In this document: one piece after another, positions 8,067 through 17,603 of the stretch | How the letters are laid out: the number at the start of each line of letters is the position of its first letter | Position numbering within the stretch: the first letter of the stretch is position 1 | NCBI RefSeq assembly: GCF_001517105.1 | Contig: NZ_LPVF01000011.1 | Location: 124,001-188,000 of the forward strand | Reading direction: 5' to 3' | DNA: 64,000 nt | From: Bacillus halotolerans | GTDB lineage: Bacteria; Bacillota; Bacilli; Bacillales; Bacillaceae | Program-made: the position numbers and the translations under genes | Notes under the pieces: generated by a model | Seen by the model: only the letters and a program-made list of their open reading frames with translations | Database searches by the model: none | Told to the model about the DNA's origin: nothing

Positions 8067-8711
8067 ATGCAAGCTACGGTTCACGAGAGTAAGCAATCGA
8101 TCATGCAGCGCATTTTGACAGTCTTTGTCTTCACGCTGCTGATCGCGACTGTCGGCCTTTATATCGGCCAATTTGTTCCTGGCGCTTTGATGCTGCCGCT
8201 TTCCATTCTTGAAGTGGGGATGATTATTCTGGCCTTCTGGATGCGCAGAAGAAAAGCGGTCGGGTATGCGTTTGTATATACATTCGCTTTCGTTTCCGGC
8301 ATTACGTTATTTCCGATCGTCAGCCACTACGCTTCTATCGCCGGCGCCTATGTCGTGCTTGAAGCCTTTGGCTCTACATTTGTCATTTTTGCCGTTCTCG
8401 GCACAATCGGCGCAAAAATGAAGAAGGATTTATCCTTCCTGTGGTCATTTCTGCTGGTAGCGGTGCTCGCACTCGCAGTGGTGGGCATTTTCAACATTTT
8501 CAGCCCGTTAAACTCAGCGGCGATGATGGCGTATTCCGTGATCGGAACCATCGTCTTTTCCCTTTACATCTTGTATGATTTGAACCAAATCAAGCACCGC
8601 CATATTACGGAAGACTTAATTCCGGTTATGGCATTGTCACTGTATCTTGACTTTATCAACTTGTTCATCAACCTGCTTCGCTTCTTTGGCATTTTAAGCA
8701 GTGATGATTAA
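8067..8711 (+). CDS. yetJ: YetJ, TMBIM/BI-1 pH-gated calcium leak channel
   Basis: 214 residues with seven hydrophobic segments, a bacterial Bax-inhibitor-1 homologue. The pair of aspartates that form the pH sensor in the BsYetJ crystal structures is present at the same numbers, Asp171 (LYDLNQIKHRHI) and Asp195 (SLYLDFINLF). The protein lets Ca2+ leak across the cytoplasmic membrane when the Asp-Asp bridge opens. ATG 8067 follows TTAGGAGGA. Single gene with its own terminator. Confidence 0.95.
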   Translation: MQATVHESKQSIMQRILTVFVFTLLIATVGLYIGQFVPGALMLPLSILEVGMIILAFWMRRRKAVGYAFVYTFAFVSGITLFPIVSHYASIAGAYVVLEAFGSTFVIFAVLGTIGAKMKKDLSFLWSFLLVAVLALAVVGIFNIFSPLNSAAMMAYSVIGTIVFSLYILYDLNQIKHRHITEDLIPVMALSLYLDFINLFINLLRFFGILSSDD

Positions 8712-8715
8712 TCAG

Positions 8716-8746
8716 AAAGCGCCTGTCATTGAGATAGGCGCTTTTT
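8716..8746 (+). terminator. yetJ terminator
   Basis: AAGCGCCTGTC ... GATAGGCGCTT stem and T5 directly behind the stop codon. Confidence 0.85.
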
Positions 8747-8759
8747 GAAATTGTTATTT

Positions 8760-8852
8760 ATGTACAATAGCGTGACAATGGTGTCCGGCATTTTTATATC
8801 CGTTCTGATCGGCATTGTGTTTGTTATCAGCGATATTTGCCACCGTGTTTAA
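8760..8852 (+). other. Possible remnant of a transporter gene (yetK position)
   Basis: A 30-codon frame with one hydrophobic segment (MVSGIFISVLIGIVFVISDI) lies between the yetJ terminator and a second plus-strand terminator at 8869. In B. subtilis 168, as I recall, the EamA-type transporter gene yetK sits here between yetJ and yetL. The fragment resembles a last membrane helix plus tail with its terminator kept, so it may be what is left after deletion of yetK. No ribosome site; weak evidence. Confidence 0.25.
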
Positions 8853-8868
8853 GGAAAATACGCTGTAG

Positions 8869-8893
8869 CCTGTCCAGACCGGACGGGTTTTTT
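8869..8893 (+). terminator. Orphan plus-strand terminator
   Basis: CCTGTCC/GGACGGG stem with 5-base loop and T6. It faces rightward but no complete plus-strand gene precedes it, and it runs into the yetL stop. Confidence 0.65.
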
Positions 8894-9395
8894 AGTCTTT
8901 AAACACGCTCAGCTTTTCAAACAGATCACCCAGCATATTTACGAACATGTCTTTTTCCTCATCGCTGTAGTTTTCCATGACAGCGGAAATCTTGCTGAAA
9001 TGGCCGGGCAGAAATTGCTCCAGCCGTTCTTTGCCTTCCTTTGTCAGCTCGATGCTGATTTTTCGTTTATCCTCGGTGTGATGCCTGCGGCGGACAAATT
9101 CGTCCCTCGCGAGTCCGTCAAGCAGGCCGGTAATCGTTGCTTTTGTGACGTTTGATTGCTTGGCGAGCTCCGTCGGGCTTAACGTGTGGTCCTTTGCATC
9201 GAACAAAAGCATCAGGATTTTAAATTTTCCTTCAGACAGTCCGCATCTGGCGAAATAATGCTCCATCACATGATTCATTTTTTTCGAGATATCAAACAGA
9301 GATAAAAATAATTCAAGAGAAACGGCGTCCACATTGGAATATGTCTCGGCGTGTTCTGTTATATGCTTGTATTTCGGTAAATGTTTTAATTCCAT
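8892..9395 (-). CDS. yetL: YetL, MarR-family repressor
   Basis: 167 residues from ATG 9395, with GGGAG 9 bases upstream; a GTG one codon earlier is possible. Winged-helix MarR fold: SPTELAKQSNVTKATITGLLDGL is the recognition helix region, FVRRRHHTEDKRKISIELTKEG the wing. B. subtilis YetL represses itself and the divergent yetM and is released by flavonoids such as kaempferol and apigenin. The divergent arrangement and the palindrome before yetM fit this. Confidence 0.93.
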   Translation of the reverse strand: MELKHLPKYKHITEHAETYSNVDAVSLELFLSLFDISKKMNHVMEHYFARCGLSEGKFKILMLLFDAKDHTLSPTELAKQSNVTKATITGLLDGLARDEFVRRRHHTEDKRKISIELTKEGKERLEQFLPGHFSKISAVMENYSDEEKDMFVNMLGDLFEKLSVFKD

Positions 9396-9504
9396 CACAA
9401 TAAGCTCCCGTACGTTTGTCGTGACACGATTATAATGGAGGGAAAATCAGAACGCAACCTGTGTTGGAGTTGATTGACAGCTGTTTGCCGCACATAGTAA
9501 GGTA

Positions 9505-9528
9505 ATATAGTTAGGTGCCTAACTATAT
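9505..9528. promoter_or_regulatory. YetL operator before yetM
   Basis: A 24-base palindrome, perfect but for its two central bases, with half-sites TAGTTAGG and CCTAACTA, 29 bases before the yetM start. It lies in the shared yetL-yetM regulatory region and is the kind of site expected for a MarR dimer; YetL is known to bind this promoter region in B. subtilis. Confidence 0.8.
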
Positions 9529-9556
9529 ACAGAGAACTGAAAAGGTGGTTATCAAC

Positions 9557-10666
9557 ATGAAACATATACTGATTGCGGGGGGCGGAATCGGCGGGCTGTC
9601 GGCAGCCATTTCTCTCAGTAAAGCAGGTTTTTCCGTCACCTTATGTGAAACGGCTGCAGAAAACCGCAAGACCGGCGCAGGGATTCTCCAGCCGCAAAAC
9701 GCACTGGCGGTGTTAAAGGAGCTGGGCGTATTTGAAGAGTGCTGCGAGCATGGATTTCAAACAGCATGGTTTAAAACATTCGATAAGCAGGGGAATCTAT
9801 TATTCAAAGTCAGTGAGTCTTTCTTAGATGATAAGCTTCCGGGCCGCAATAATATTCTGAGAAAAACGTTAAATGACATTCTCATCAAGCATGCCGAAGC
9901 TTCGGGTGCAAGGATCTTGTGGGGGAAAAAGATTGTGGCTTATGAAGAAACGCCTGAAGCGGTTACTGCCATATTTGGTGATGGAGAAAAGATGCAGGCC
10001 GACATTCTGGCGGGCTTTGACGGCATTCATTCCATTGTGCGCGATGCCATGCTGCAAAAAGAAATAGAAAAAGAGTTTCTCGGCATGGGGGCGTGGCGCT
10101 TTTATATCGAGTTTCCTGATTACACATTTGAGGACGCGACATTGATGTACAGAAGCGGAGAGACACAAATCGGCGTTGTGCCTTTGGGGGAACATGCCGG
10201 CTATGTTTTCGTCCTCCAGCCTTGCGCGAGCGATTATTGGGATGAGGAAGACACCCGGTTTGATAGAGTCAAAGAGATTCTCTCTGGCTTTCCGGGACTC
10301 GATTTTGTCACAAAGCATATGTCAAAAGAACATCCCGTCATTTTTAACAAGCTGGAGCAGGTTGCAGTGCAGGAGCCATGGTACAAAGGCCGCGTCGTCA
10401 TCGGGGGAGACGCCGCCCATGCCGGAGCGCCGACCCTCGCACAAGGAGCGGCAATGGCCATCGAGGATGCCATGGTCCTCGCCGAAGAACTCAAAAACCA
10501 CGACGGCATCAAAACCGCATTTCATGCATACTACGAAAGAAGAGCGCCAAGAGCGCTCAACGTGCAGGATTTATCCTCAGAAATCGTCCGCCGCGGGCTG
10601 AAAGGCCAGCCGGGAGCGGAAGAGCTGATCGGGGAGTGTTATGCGGTGTTGAGAGAAGGATATTAA
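9557..10666 (+). CDS. yetM: YetM, FAD-dependent monooxygenase
   Basis: 369 residues from ATG 9557, chosen for the AAAGGTGG ribosome site and because the protein then begins directly with the Rossmann strand (MKHILIAGGGIGGLSAA). The second FAD motif VVIGGDAAHAGAPTLAQGAAMAIEDA is near residue 280. This is the group A flavin hydroxylase (PheA/UbiH-like) fold; the substrate is unknown but induction by flavonoids through YetL suggests aromatic or flavonoid oxidation. Single gene with a bidirectional terminator towards yetN. Confidence 0.93.
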   Translation: MKHILIAGGGIGGLSAAISLSKAGFSVTLCETAAENRKTGAGILQPQNALAVLKELGVFEECCEHGFQTAWFKTFDKQGNLLFKVSESFLDDKLPGRNNILRKTLNDILIKHAEASGARILWGKKIVAYEETPEAVTAIFGDGEKMQADILAGFDGIHSIVRDAMLQKEIEKEFLGMGAWRFYIEFPDYTFEDATLMYRSGETQIGVVPLGEHAGYVFVLQPCASDYWDEEDTRFDRVKEILSGFPGLDFVTKHMSKEHPVIFNKLEQVAVQEPWYKGRVVIGGDAAHAGAPTLAQGAAMAIEDAMVLAEELKNHDGIKTAFHAYYERRAPRALNVQDLSSEIVRRGLKGQPGAEELIGECYAVLREGY

Positions 10667-10670
10667 ATAG

Positions 10671-10702
10671 GAAAAGTCCAGAATTGAATTCTGGACTTTT
10701 TA
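10671..10702. terminator. Bidirectional terminator yetM/yetN
   Basis: AAAGTCCAGAATT/AATTCTGGACTTTT self-complementary stem between two convergent genes. Confidence 0.85.
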
Positions 10703-11770
10703 TTCTTGCTCTGTTTTATTCTGTATCCGCTCAATCACCTCATGCAGCCCTTCAGGCTTATAAAACTCCACCGGCGAACTGCCCTTCTCAAACGAAATCG
10801 TCTCCGCTTCAATCAGCGCGACATAGCGCCCGTTCACCTTCGCTAGATGAATCGATTCGCCAAAATCAGCTAGCAATCCCTTAATCTCGGTTTCTCCGAC
10901 TTTCATTTTCAGCTCGGCTTCCGGCGTGTGCTCGATGATCTGGGCGGAGGCTTCGATCACTTGATGCGTGTCGAGGCGTTCTTGGATTTCCCGTTTTTCG
11001 CTCGCTTCCCAGATTTCGATGTCTTGTTCAAACTGTTTAAGCTCTTCACTGTTATCCTCAAATGTCTCATAGACGTGCTCCTGCACCATGTTCATGACCT
11101 GGGTTTTCATGATTTCCGGCATTGATTCGCCGTACTCAACGAATTTCAGGAAATCCTCGAAATAGCGGGCATGCGAGGCTTGGTGGATTTTCAGCTCGCC
11201 TTCCTCGACCATTCCTTCCTCCGGCATGAACGGGTATTGGATACTCTTCATGTTTTTTGTCGTGATGGCCATTTCGACTTTTTTAATGAGGGAAGACGCG
11301 TCTGAGATGCGGGCGACCTTCGGCTCAAAATCACATTTCATAATGAAGACAAATGACTCGTCGAAGTATTTTCTCGGCACAGCCGAAGCGACTAAGAACA
11401 CACCGCCGCGGACCGCGCTTGTATCTAGGTACGTGCGGACGAACTGTTCGCTCAGCTCGTTAAAGTCCTCTTTTGTTTCCGCCAGGCGCCCGCGGTTGAA
11501 CATGTTGTAGTTCGGGTTGGAATCCAGCTCGTGGCCGGGTTCGACGATAAAATGGCCGATTTTCGTCGGCACCTGCTCGGATTGCGGATGGCGGTCGGCT
11601 TTCCGTTTGACGATTTTTTTCAGCTCTCCGTCAAGAAAGTCCTTCAGTTCGCTTTCTTCAAATTCCTCTGTATCAAGGGTCTGGAAGTGCTTGAATTGCT
11701 TGTTTGCCTGCTCATCCTTGCCCTCCACCTGTATGACATAAAAGGATAAAAATCGAATTTCAAAATCCAT
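10700..11770 (-). CDS. yetN: YetN, DUF3900 protein of unknown function
   Basis: 356 residues from ATG 11770, which has AAGGTGAG 7 bases upstream; a GTG four codons earlier overlaps that ribosome site. Highly charged, soluble, no signal peptide or membrane segment, with acidic stretches (TLDTEEFEESELKDFLDGEL) and a helical middle. It resembles phage or nucleoid-associated (NdpA/YejK-like) proteins in overall make-up, but I cannot assign a function. Alone on the minus strand. Confidence 0.85.
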   Translation of the reverse strand: MDFEIRFLSFYVIQVEGKDEQANKQFKHFQTLDTEEFEESELKDFLDGELKKIVKRKADRHPQSEQVPTKIGHFIVEPGHELDSNPNYNMFNRGRLAETKEDFNELSEQFVRTYLDTSAVRGGVFLVASAVPRKYFDESFVFIMKCDFEPKVARISDASSLIKKVEMAITTKNMKSIQYPFMPEEGMVEEGELKIHQASHARYFEDFLKFVEYGESMPEIMKTQVMNMVQEHVYETFEDNSEELKQFEQDIEIWEASEKREIQERLDTHQVIEASAQIIEHTPEAELKMKVGETEIKGLLADFGESIHLAKVNGRYVALIEAETISFEKGSSPVEFYKPEGLHEVIERIQNKTEQE

Positions 11771-11918
11771 ATATGAACTCACCTTATTTGCGTATTGTAC
11801 AGCTTCTCAAGTATAGAAAAAACAATGATCAGGCGTCAATCAGAGAAATGGAATAATCGTCACCATGAAAGGGAAATGTAGTCAGATAGAAAGCATTACA
11901 TACGAAAGGAATGGTTCG

Positions 11919-14900
11919 ATGAAGGAAACAAGCCCGATTCCTCAGCCGAAGACGTTTGGACCGCTCGGCAATCTTCCTTTAATTGATAAAGATAAACCGA
12001 CCCTGTCACTGATCAAATTGGCGGACGAGCAAGGCCCCATTTTTCAAATTCACACACCGGCGGGCACGACAATTGTGGTGTCCGGCCATGAACTCGTGAA
12101 AGAAGTTTGTGATGAAGAACGTTTCGATAAAAGCATTGAAGGCGCTTTGGAAAAAGTTCGCGCGTTTTCCGGTGACGGATTGTTTACAAGCTGGACGCAT
12201 GAGCCCAACTGGAGAAAAGCGCACAACATTCTGATGCCGACGTTCAGCCAGCGGGCCATGAAGGATTATCATGAAAAAATGGTCGATATCGCTGTTCAGC
12301 TGATTCAAAAGTGGGCCAGACTTAATCCGAATGAAGCAGTCGACGTCCCCGCGGATATGACTCGGCTGACGCTGGACACGATCGGGTTATGCGGATTTAA
12401 CTATCGTTTTAACAGCTACTACAGAGAAACGCCACATCCGTTTATCAACAGCATGGTGCGCGCGCTGGATGAAGCGATGCACCAGATGCAGCGGCTTGAT
12501 GTTCAGGATAAACTCATGGTCAGAACAAAGCGCCAATTCCACCACGATATACAAACGATGTTTTCGTTAGTCGACAGCATTATTGCAGAGCGCAAGGCGG
12601 ATGGGGATCAGGATGAAAAAGACTTGCTCGCCCGGATGCTGAAGGTGGAAGATCCGGAGACCGGGGAAAAGCTTGATGATGAAAACATCCGTTTTCAGAT
12701 CATTACATTTTTAATTGCCGGCCATGAAACAACGAGCGGCCTGCTTTCGTTTGCAATCTACTTTTTATTGAAGCATCCCGACAAATTGAAAAAGGCGTAT
12801 GAAGAGGTCGACCGGGTGCTGACGGATGCAGCGCCGACCTATAAACAAGTGCTTGACCTGAAATACATCCGGATGATTTTAAATGAATCATTGCGTCTAT
12901 GGCCGACGGCTCCGGCTTTCAGCCTTTATCCAAAGGAAGATACGGTCATTGGCGGAAAATATCCGATCACAACCAAGGACAGAATTTCTGTCTTGATTCC
13001 GCAGCTTCACCGCGATCAAGACGCATGGGGAGAGGATGCTGAGGAATTCCGTCCAGAACGGTTCGAACATCAGGACCAAGTGCCTCATCATGCTTACAAG
13101 CCGTTCGGGAATGGACAGAGAGCCTGTATTGGCATGCAGTTCGCCCTGCATGAGGCTACACTTGTGCTTGGCATGATTTTAAAATATTTCACTTTGATTG
13201 ATCATGAGAATTATGAGCTTGATATCAAACAAACGCTGACACTTAAGCCCGGTGATTTTCACATCCGGGTTCAAACACGAAATCAGGAAGCGATTCATGC
13301 CGGCGTTCCGTCTGAGGAAAAAGCGGCGCACGACGATGAACAAAAGGGCAAACAGGAAACGAAAAGTGCTTCGGTTATCGGTCTCAACAACCGGCCGCTA
13401 CTCGTATTGTACGGCTCTGATACAGGCACCGCGGAAGGCGTCGCCCGGGAGCTTGCAGATACAGCCAGTCTTCACGGCGTAAGGACTGAGGTTGCGCCCT
13501 TGAACGATCAGATTGGAAAGCTGCCGAAAGAGGGAGCTGTTGTGATCGTCACCTCTTCCTACAATGGAAAACCGCCAAGCAATGCGGGACAGTTTGTGCA
13601 GTGGCTTGAAGAAATACAGCCGGGTGAGCTTGAGGGTGTCCATTATGCGGTGTTTGGCTGCGGAGATCATAACTGGGCAAGCACGTATCAGTATGTACCC
13701 CGAACCATTGACGAGCAGCTAGCGGAAAAAGGGGCGACCCGTTTTTCTGCACGCGGAGAGGGCGATGTGAGCGGTGATTTTGAAGGACAGCTTGACCAGT
13801 GGAAAAAAAGCATGTGGTCGGACGCCATCAAAGCCTTCGGACTCGAGCTTAATGAAAACGCTGATAAGGAGAGAAGCACGCTGAGCCTTCAGTTTGTCAG
13901 GGGGCTGGGAGAATCCCCATTAGCCCGGTCGTATGAAGCGGTTCACGCATCCATTGCGGAAAATCGTGAACTCCAGTCCGCAGACAGTGGGCGCAGCACC
14001 CGCCATATTGAAATTGCGCTGCCTTCTGGCGTCGAATACCGGGAGGGCGATCACCTTGGCGTTCTGCCAAGGAACAGCCGGACAAATGTCAGCCGGGTTC
14101 TTCACAGATTCGGCTTAAAAGGAACTGACCAAGTTACACTGACGGCAAGCGGGCGCAGCTCGGGGCATCTGCCTTTGAATCGGCCTGTCAGCCTGCATGA
14201 TCTGCTCAGCTACAGCGTCGAGGTGCAGGAAGCGGCAACAAGGGCGCAAATACGGGAGCTGGCCGCATTTACCGTCTGCCCGCCTCATAAACGTGAATTG
14301 GAAGATATGACAGAAGAGGGCGTTTATCAGGAACAAATTTTGAAAAAACGGATTTCCATGCTGGATCTGCTCGAGCAATATGAAGCATGTGAAATGCCGT
14401 TTGAACGGTTTTTAGAGCTTTTACGCCCGTTAAAACCGCGGTATTATTCGATTTCAAGCTCTCCGCGGGTGAATCCGGAACAAGCCTCGATAACTGTAGG
14501 CGTTGTGCGTGGGCCGGCTTGGAGCGGACGCGGCGAATACCGCGGAGTGGCATCGAATGACTTGGCGGAGCGGAAGGCGGGAGATGATGTCGTGATGTTT
14601 GTCCGCACACCGGAATCCCGATTTCAGCTTCCGGAAGACCCTGAAACACCAATCATCATGGTGGGGCCGGGAACAGGGGTTGCGCCATTCCGCGGATTCC
14701 TGCAAGCCCGGTCAGCTTTAAAACGCGAGGGAAAAACGCTCGGTGAAGCCCATCTTTATTTTGGCTGCAGAAATGACCGCGATTTTATTTACCGGAATGA
14801 GCTTAAGCAGTTTGAACAAGACGGAATTGTTACTGTGCACACGGCTTATTCCCGTAAAGAAGGCATACCGAAAACGTACGTTCAGCACCTCATGGCGGAA

Positions 14901-15107
14901 CATGCGGAAACCTTAATTTCGATTCTCGACCGCGGCGGCCGGCTTTATGTATGCGGTGACGGCAGCAGGATGGCGCCTGATGTGGAGGCCGCGCTGCAAA
15001 ACGCGTATCAGTCTGTTCATGGCACCAGTGAAGAAGAAGCGCAAAACTGGCTCAAACATCTGCAGGAAACAGGCATGTATGCAAAGGATGTCTGGTCGGG
15101 GATTTGA
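11919..15107 (+). CDS. cypD: CypD, cytochrome P450 / NADPH-P450 reductase fusion
   Basis: 1062 residues from ATG 11919 (TACGAAAGGA upstream), a self-sufficient fatty-acid hydroxylase of the P450 BM3 type. P450 domain: I-helix AGHETTSG near residue 267, ExxR in NESLRLW, heme ligand Cys403 in [11 protein letters not shown] charged linker (about 470-490) leads to a flavodoxin-like FMN domain ([11 protein letters not shown]), then an FAD/NADPH domain with RYYSISSSP near 840 and [12 protein letters not shown] near 915. Also called yetO in 168; its partner paralogue CypB and the BM3-type repressor are not in this window. Ends in a good terminator; intact. Confidence 0.96.
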   Translation: MKETSPIPQPKTFGPLGNLPLIDKDKPTLSLIKLADEQGPIFQIHTPAGTTIVVSGHELVKEVCDEERFDKSIEGALEKVRAFSGDGLFTSWTHEPNWRKAHNILMPTFSQRAMKDYHEKMVDIAVQLIQKWARLNPNEAVDVPADMTRLTLDTIGLCGFNYRFNSYYRETPHPFINSMVRALDEAMHQMQRLDVQDKLMVRTKRQFHHDIQTMFSLVDSIIAERKADGDQDEKDLLARMLKVEDPETGEKLDDENIRFQIITFLIAGHETTSGLLSFAIYFLLKHPDKLKKAYEEVDRVLTDAAPTYKQVLDLKYIRMILNESLRLWPTAPAFSLYPKEDTVIGGKYPITTKDRISVLIPQLHRDQDAWGEDAEEFRPERFEHQDQVPHHAYKPFGNGQRACIGMQFALHEATLVLGMILKYFTLIDHENYELDIKQTLTLKPGDFHIRVQTRNQEAIHAGVPSEEKAAHDDEQKGKQETKSASVIGLNNRPLLVLYGSDTGTAEGVARELADTASLHGVRTEVAPLNDQIGKLPKEGAVVIVTSSYNGKPPSNAGQFVQWLEEIQPGELEGVHYAVFGCGDHNWASTYQYVPRTIDEQLAEKGATRFSARGEGDVSGDFEGQLDQWKKSMWSDAIKAFGLELNENADKERSTLSLQFVRGLGESPLARSYEAVHASIAENRELQSADSGRSTRHIEIALPSGVEYREGDHLGVLPRNSRTNVSRVLHRFGLKGTDQVTLTASGRSSGHLPLNRPVSLHDLLSYSVEVQEAATRAQIRELAAFTVCPPHKRELEDMTEEGVYQEQILKKRISMLDLLEQYEACEMPFERFLELLRPLKPRYYSISSSPRVNPEQASITVGVVRGPAWSGRGEYRGVASNDLAERKAGDDVVMFVRTPESRFQLPEDPETPIIMVGPGTGVAPFRGFLQARSALKREGKTLGEAHLYFGCRNDRDFIYRNELKQFEQDGIVTVHTAYSRKEGIPKTYVQHLMAEHAETLISILDRGGRLYVCGDGSRMAPDVEAALQNAYQSVHGTSEEEAQNWLKHLQETGMYAKDVWSGI

Positions 15108-15117
15108 TTGTTTTTAC

Positions 15118-15145
15118 AAAGGACTGGAAAGATCCAGTCCTTTTG
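15118..15145 (+). terminator. cypD terminator
   Basis: AAAGGACTGG/CCAGTCCTTT stem followed by T-rich sequence. Confidence 0.85.
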
Positions 15146-15559
15146 TTATGTCCTTTTTAAAAAAATGTGATCTCGCTAAACGTCTGTGCATACAATAACC
15201 ACAGTCCGCCTGATGGGCGGGCTGTCCTTAAGACCTATTTTTCGTTTTTGCTAGTTTATGTTATTCTTATACTCGGTATCTATTTCTTTTTTTCCAAAAG
15301 CGGGCATGACAAAAGAAACCTTTTTTATTTACGAGAAAAAAGTGAAACGAATTGAGGGCTTCTTTCGTCCAGTGTTTGGTTTGAAATAGGTGTAATAGAA
15401 CTGGTATGGTGCAAAACGTAAATATCCCGGTTAGCGCGGTATATTTATTTGTTGTGTGATGCCTTGATTTTGTTTGGAAAGAAGGAATTGGAAGACAGGA
15501 TAAAAAGAGAAGGTAAAAGTAAATAAAGACTTAAAGTGTTTAAGAAAGTAGAGGTTGCC
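15146..15559 (+). other. Intergenic region before yfnI
   Basis: About 410 bases without a supported gene. It holds a GC hairpin at 15199-15226, a short frame (GTG 15167 to 15355) with one hydrophobic stretch but no ribosome site, and an ECF-type promoter at 15343. The leader between that promoter and the yfnI start is about 185 bases long, longer than usual. Confidence 0.6.
15343..15369 (+). promoter_or_regulatory. ECF sigma (sigma-M type) promoter of yfnI
   Basis: TGAAAC at 15343-15348, 17-base spacer, CGTC at 15366-15369: a precise match to the B. subtilis ECF pattern shared by sigma-M, -W and -X. yfnI is a known sigma-M target, so this is its likely start signal. Confidence 0.75.
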
Positions 15560-17362
15560 ATGAAGAAACTTTTTTCTTACAAACTTAGCTTTTTTGTGTT
15601 GGCTGTTATACTGTTTTGGGCAAAAACGTATTTATCCTACAAAACAGAGTTTAACCTTGGGGTAAAAGGCACAACCCAAGAAATCCTTTTGGTGTTTAAC
15701 CCGTTCTCAAGCGCCGTCTTCTTTTTAGGACTGGCTTTGCTTGCGAAAGGGCGAAAATCGGCTATTATCATGCTGATTATTGATTTTGTGATGACGTTCA
15801 TTTTATATGCAAATATTTTATTCTATCGTTTCTTTGATGATTTCTTAACGTTCCCGAACATTAAACAGTCCGGCAACGTCGGAAACATGGGAGACGGTAT
15901 TTTCAGCATCATGGCCGGTCATGATATTTTCTATTTCTTAGATATTATCATCTTGATTGCGGTACTGATCTGGAGACCTGAATTCAAAGAATTCAAAATG
16001 AAAAAACGTTTTGCGTCTTTGGTGATTCTTTCCGGGGTCGCACTGTTTTTCATCAACCTGCATTTTGCGGAAAAAGACCGCCCGCAGCTGCTGACAAGAA
16101 CGTTTGACCGCAATTATATCGTAAAATACTTAGGTCTTTACAATTACACCATTTATGACGGTGTGCAGACGGCTCAAACAGAAACGCAAAGAGCGTATGC
16201 AAGCAGCGATGATCTGACAAGTGTCGAGAATTACACGACGTCACATTACGCGAAGCCGAACGCTGAGTACTTTGGTTCTGCCAAAGGCAAAAACATCATT
16301 AAGATTCACCTGGAAAGCTTCCAGTCGTTCCTGATTGATTACAAGCTGAACGGTGAAGAAGTTACGCCATTCTTAAATAAACTGGCCCACGGCGGCGAAG
16401 ACGTCACGTACTTCGATAACTTCTTCCATCAGACAGGTCAGGGTAAAACATCTGATGCCGAGCTGACAATGGATAACTCGATCTTCGGTCTTCCGGAAGG
16501 CTCCGCATTTGTAACAAAAGGCGAAAACACATACCAGTCGCTTCCTGCGATTTTGGATCAGAAGGAAGGCTATACAAGCGCCGTCCTGCACGGTGACTAC
16601 AAATCGTTCTGGAACCGCGATCAGATTTACAAACATATCGGCTATGATAAATTTTTCGACGCAAGCACGTATGACATGTCAGAAGAAAACATCATTAATA
16701 TGGGGCTCAAGGATAAGCCGTTCTTTACAGAATCGATTCCAAAACTTGAATCTCTGAAAAAGCCGTTTTACGCGCATATGATTACCTTGACAAACCATTA
16801 TCCGTTTAACTTGGATGAAAAAGACGCGACGATTAAGAAAGCGACGACTGGCGATAATACAGTCGACAGCTACTTCCAGACTGCCCGTTACCTTGACGAG
16901 TCCCTTGAGCAATTCTTCAAGGAACTGAAGGAAGCAGGTCTGTATGACAACTCAGTCATCATGATTTACGGTGACCACAATGGGATTTCTGAAAACCATA
17001 ACCGCGCGATGAAAGAAATTCTCGGAAAAGAGATCACAGATTATCAAAACGCGCAAAACCAGCGTGTGCCTCTGATGATCCGCATTCCTGGCAAAAAAGG
17101 CGGAGTGAACCATACGTATGGCGGCGAAATTGACGTCATGCCGACACTTCTTCACTTGCAAGGTATTGATTCTGAGAAATATATCAACTTCGGTACCGAT
17201 TTATTCTCTAAAGACCACGACGACACAGTGGCGTTTAGAAACGGCGACTTCGTAACGCCGAAGTACACATCTGTCGACAATATCATCTATGATACGAAGA
17301 CAGGTAAAGAAGTAAAAGCGAATGAAGATACGAAGAACCTGAAAACGAGAGTGACACAGTAG
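15560..17362 (+). CDS. yfnI: YfnI, lipoteichoic acid synthase paralogue, truncated by amber codon
   Basis: Polyglycerolphosphate synthase: five membrane segments (residues 1-170), then an extracellular sulfatase-fold domain. Active-site features are present: Glu252 (HLESFQSF), catalytic Thr297 (GQGKTSDAEL), Asp472-His473 (YGDHNG). ATG 15560 is chosen (AGAGG upstream; MKKLFSYK start as in the family). Translation stops at TAG 17360-17362 after residue 600, but the same frame continues for 38 more codons that match the C-terminus of LtaS encoded at 57964-59910. A CAG to TAG change would explain this. The catalytic domain is complete, so a shortened enzyme may still work. Confidence 0.93.
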   Translation: MKKLFSYKLSFFVLAVILFWAKTYLSYKTEFNLGVKGTTQEILLVFNPFSSAVFFLGLALLAKGRKSAIIMLIIDFVMTFILYANILFYRFFDDFLTFPNIKQSGNVGNMGDGIFSIMAGHDIFYFLDIIILIAVLIWRPEFKEFKMKKRFASLVILSGVALFFINLHFAEKDRPQLLTRTFDRNYIVKYLGLYNYTIYDGVQTAQTETQRAYASSDDLTSVENYTTSHYAKPNAEYFGSAKGKNIIKIHLESFQSFLIDYKLNGEEVTPFLNKLAHGGEDVTYFDNFFHQTGQGKTSDAELTMDNSIFGLPEGSAFVTKGENTYQSLPAILDQKEGYTSAVLHGDYKSFWNRDQIYKHIGYDKFFDASTYDMSEENIINMGLKDKPFFTESIPKLESLKKPFYAHMITLTNHYPFNLDEKDATIKKATTGDNTVDSYFQTARYLDESLEQFFKELKEAGLYDNSVIMIYGDHNGISENHNRAMKEILGKEITDYQNAQNQRVPLMIRIPGKKGGVNHTYGGEIDVMPTLLHLQGIDSEKYINFGTDLFSKDHDDTVAFRNGDFVTPKYTSVDNIIYDTKTGKEVKANEDTKNLKTRVTQ

Positions 17363-17479
17363 CTGAAGCTTTCAGACAGTGTCCTTTACAAAGACTTGCT
17401 GAGATTCCATAAACTCAGTGACTTTAAAACTGTTGATCCTTCTGATTATCATTACGGCAAGGAACAAGATATCGAATAA
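17363..17479 (+). pseudogene. yfnI: Lost C-terminal tail of yfnI behind amber stop
   Basis: In-frame continuation after TAG: LKLSDSVLYKDLLRFHKL, then SDFKTVDPSDYHYGKEQDIE and a TAA at 17477-17479. The matching LtaS segment in this window reads LEMSDKIINGDLLRFYSP and then TKVNPSDYDYTKHGE, so the 38 codons are clearly ancestral coding sequence. The terminator of the gene lies just behind the TAA, not behind the TAG. Confidence 0.88.
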
Positions 17480-17488
17480 GACAAAGAA

Positions 17489-17531
17489 GAGCCTTGAGCG
17501 GGCGCATTGCCGCGCTCAGGGCTCTTTTTTT
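17489..17531 (+). terminator. yfnI terminator
   Basis: GAGCCTTGAGCG ... CGCTCAGGGCTC stem with T7. Confidence 0.85.
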
Positions 17532-17574
17532 GTGTGGTTACATAACCAAGTTGAAAAAATAGATTCTATTTGGT

Positions 17575-17603
17575 CACCAAGGCCGCCTCTCTCTCATATC
17601 ATT
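17575..17603 (+). promoter_or_regulatory. Candidate sigma-K promoter of yfnHGFED
   Basis: CACC at 17575-17578, 16-base spacer, then CATATCATT at 17595-17603, close to the sigma-K pattern (AC about 16-17 bases before CATA---TA). The yfnHGFED operon is reported as late mother-cell expressed, which fits. About 115 bases before the yfnH start. Confidence 0.5.

Noticed and set aside
10378-10884. 168-codon frame overlapping yetM and the yetN end
   Set aside because: It lies on the same strand as yetM in a second frame, is Arg/Pro rich and crosses the terminator: a shadow of GC-rich codons.
13549-14705. Several minus-strand frames of 60-130 codons inside cypD
   Set aside because: Antisense shadows of the well-supported P450-reductase frame, without ribosome sites.
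15167-15355. 62-codon frame with a hydrophobic segment before yfnI
   Set aside because: GTG start without ribosome site, and it overlaps the ECF promoter; kept only as part of the intergenic note.
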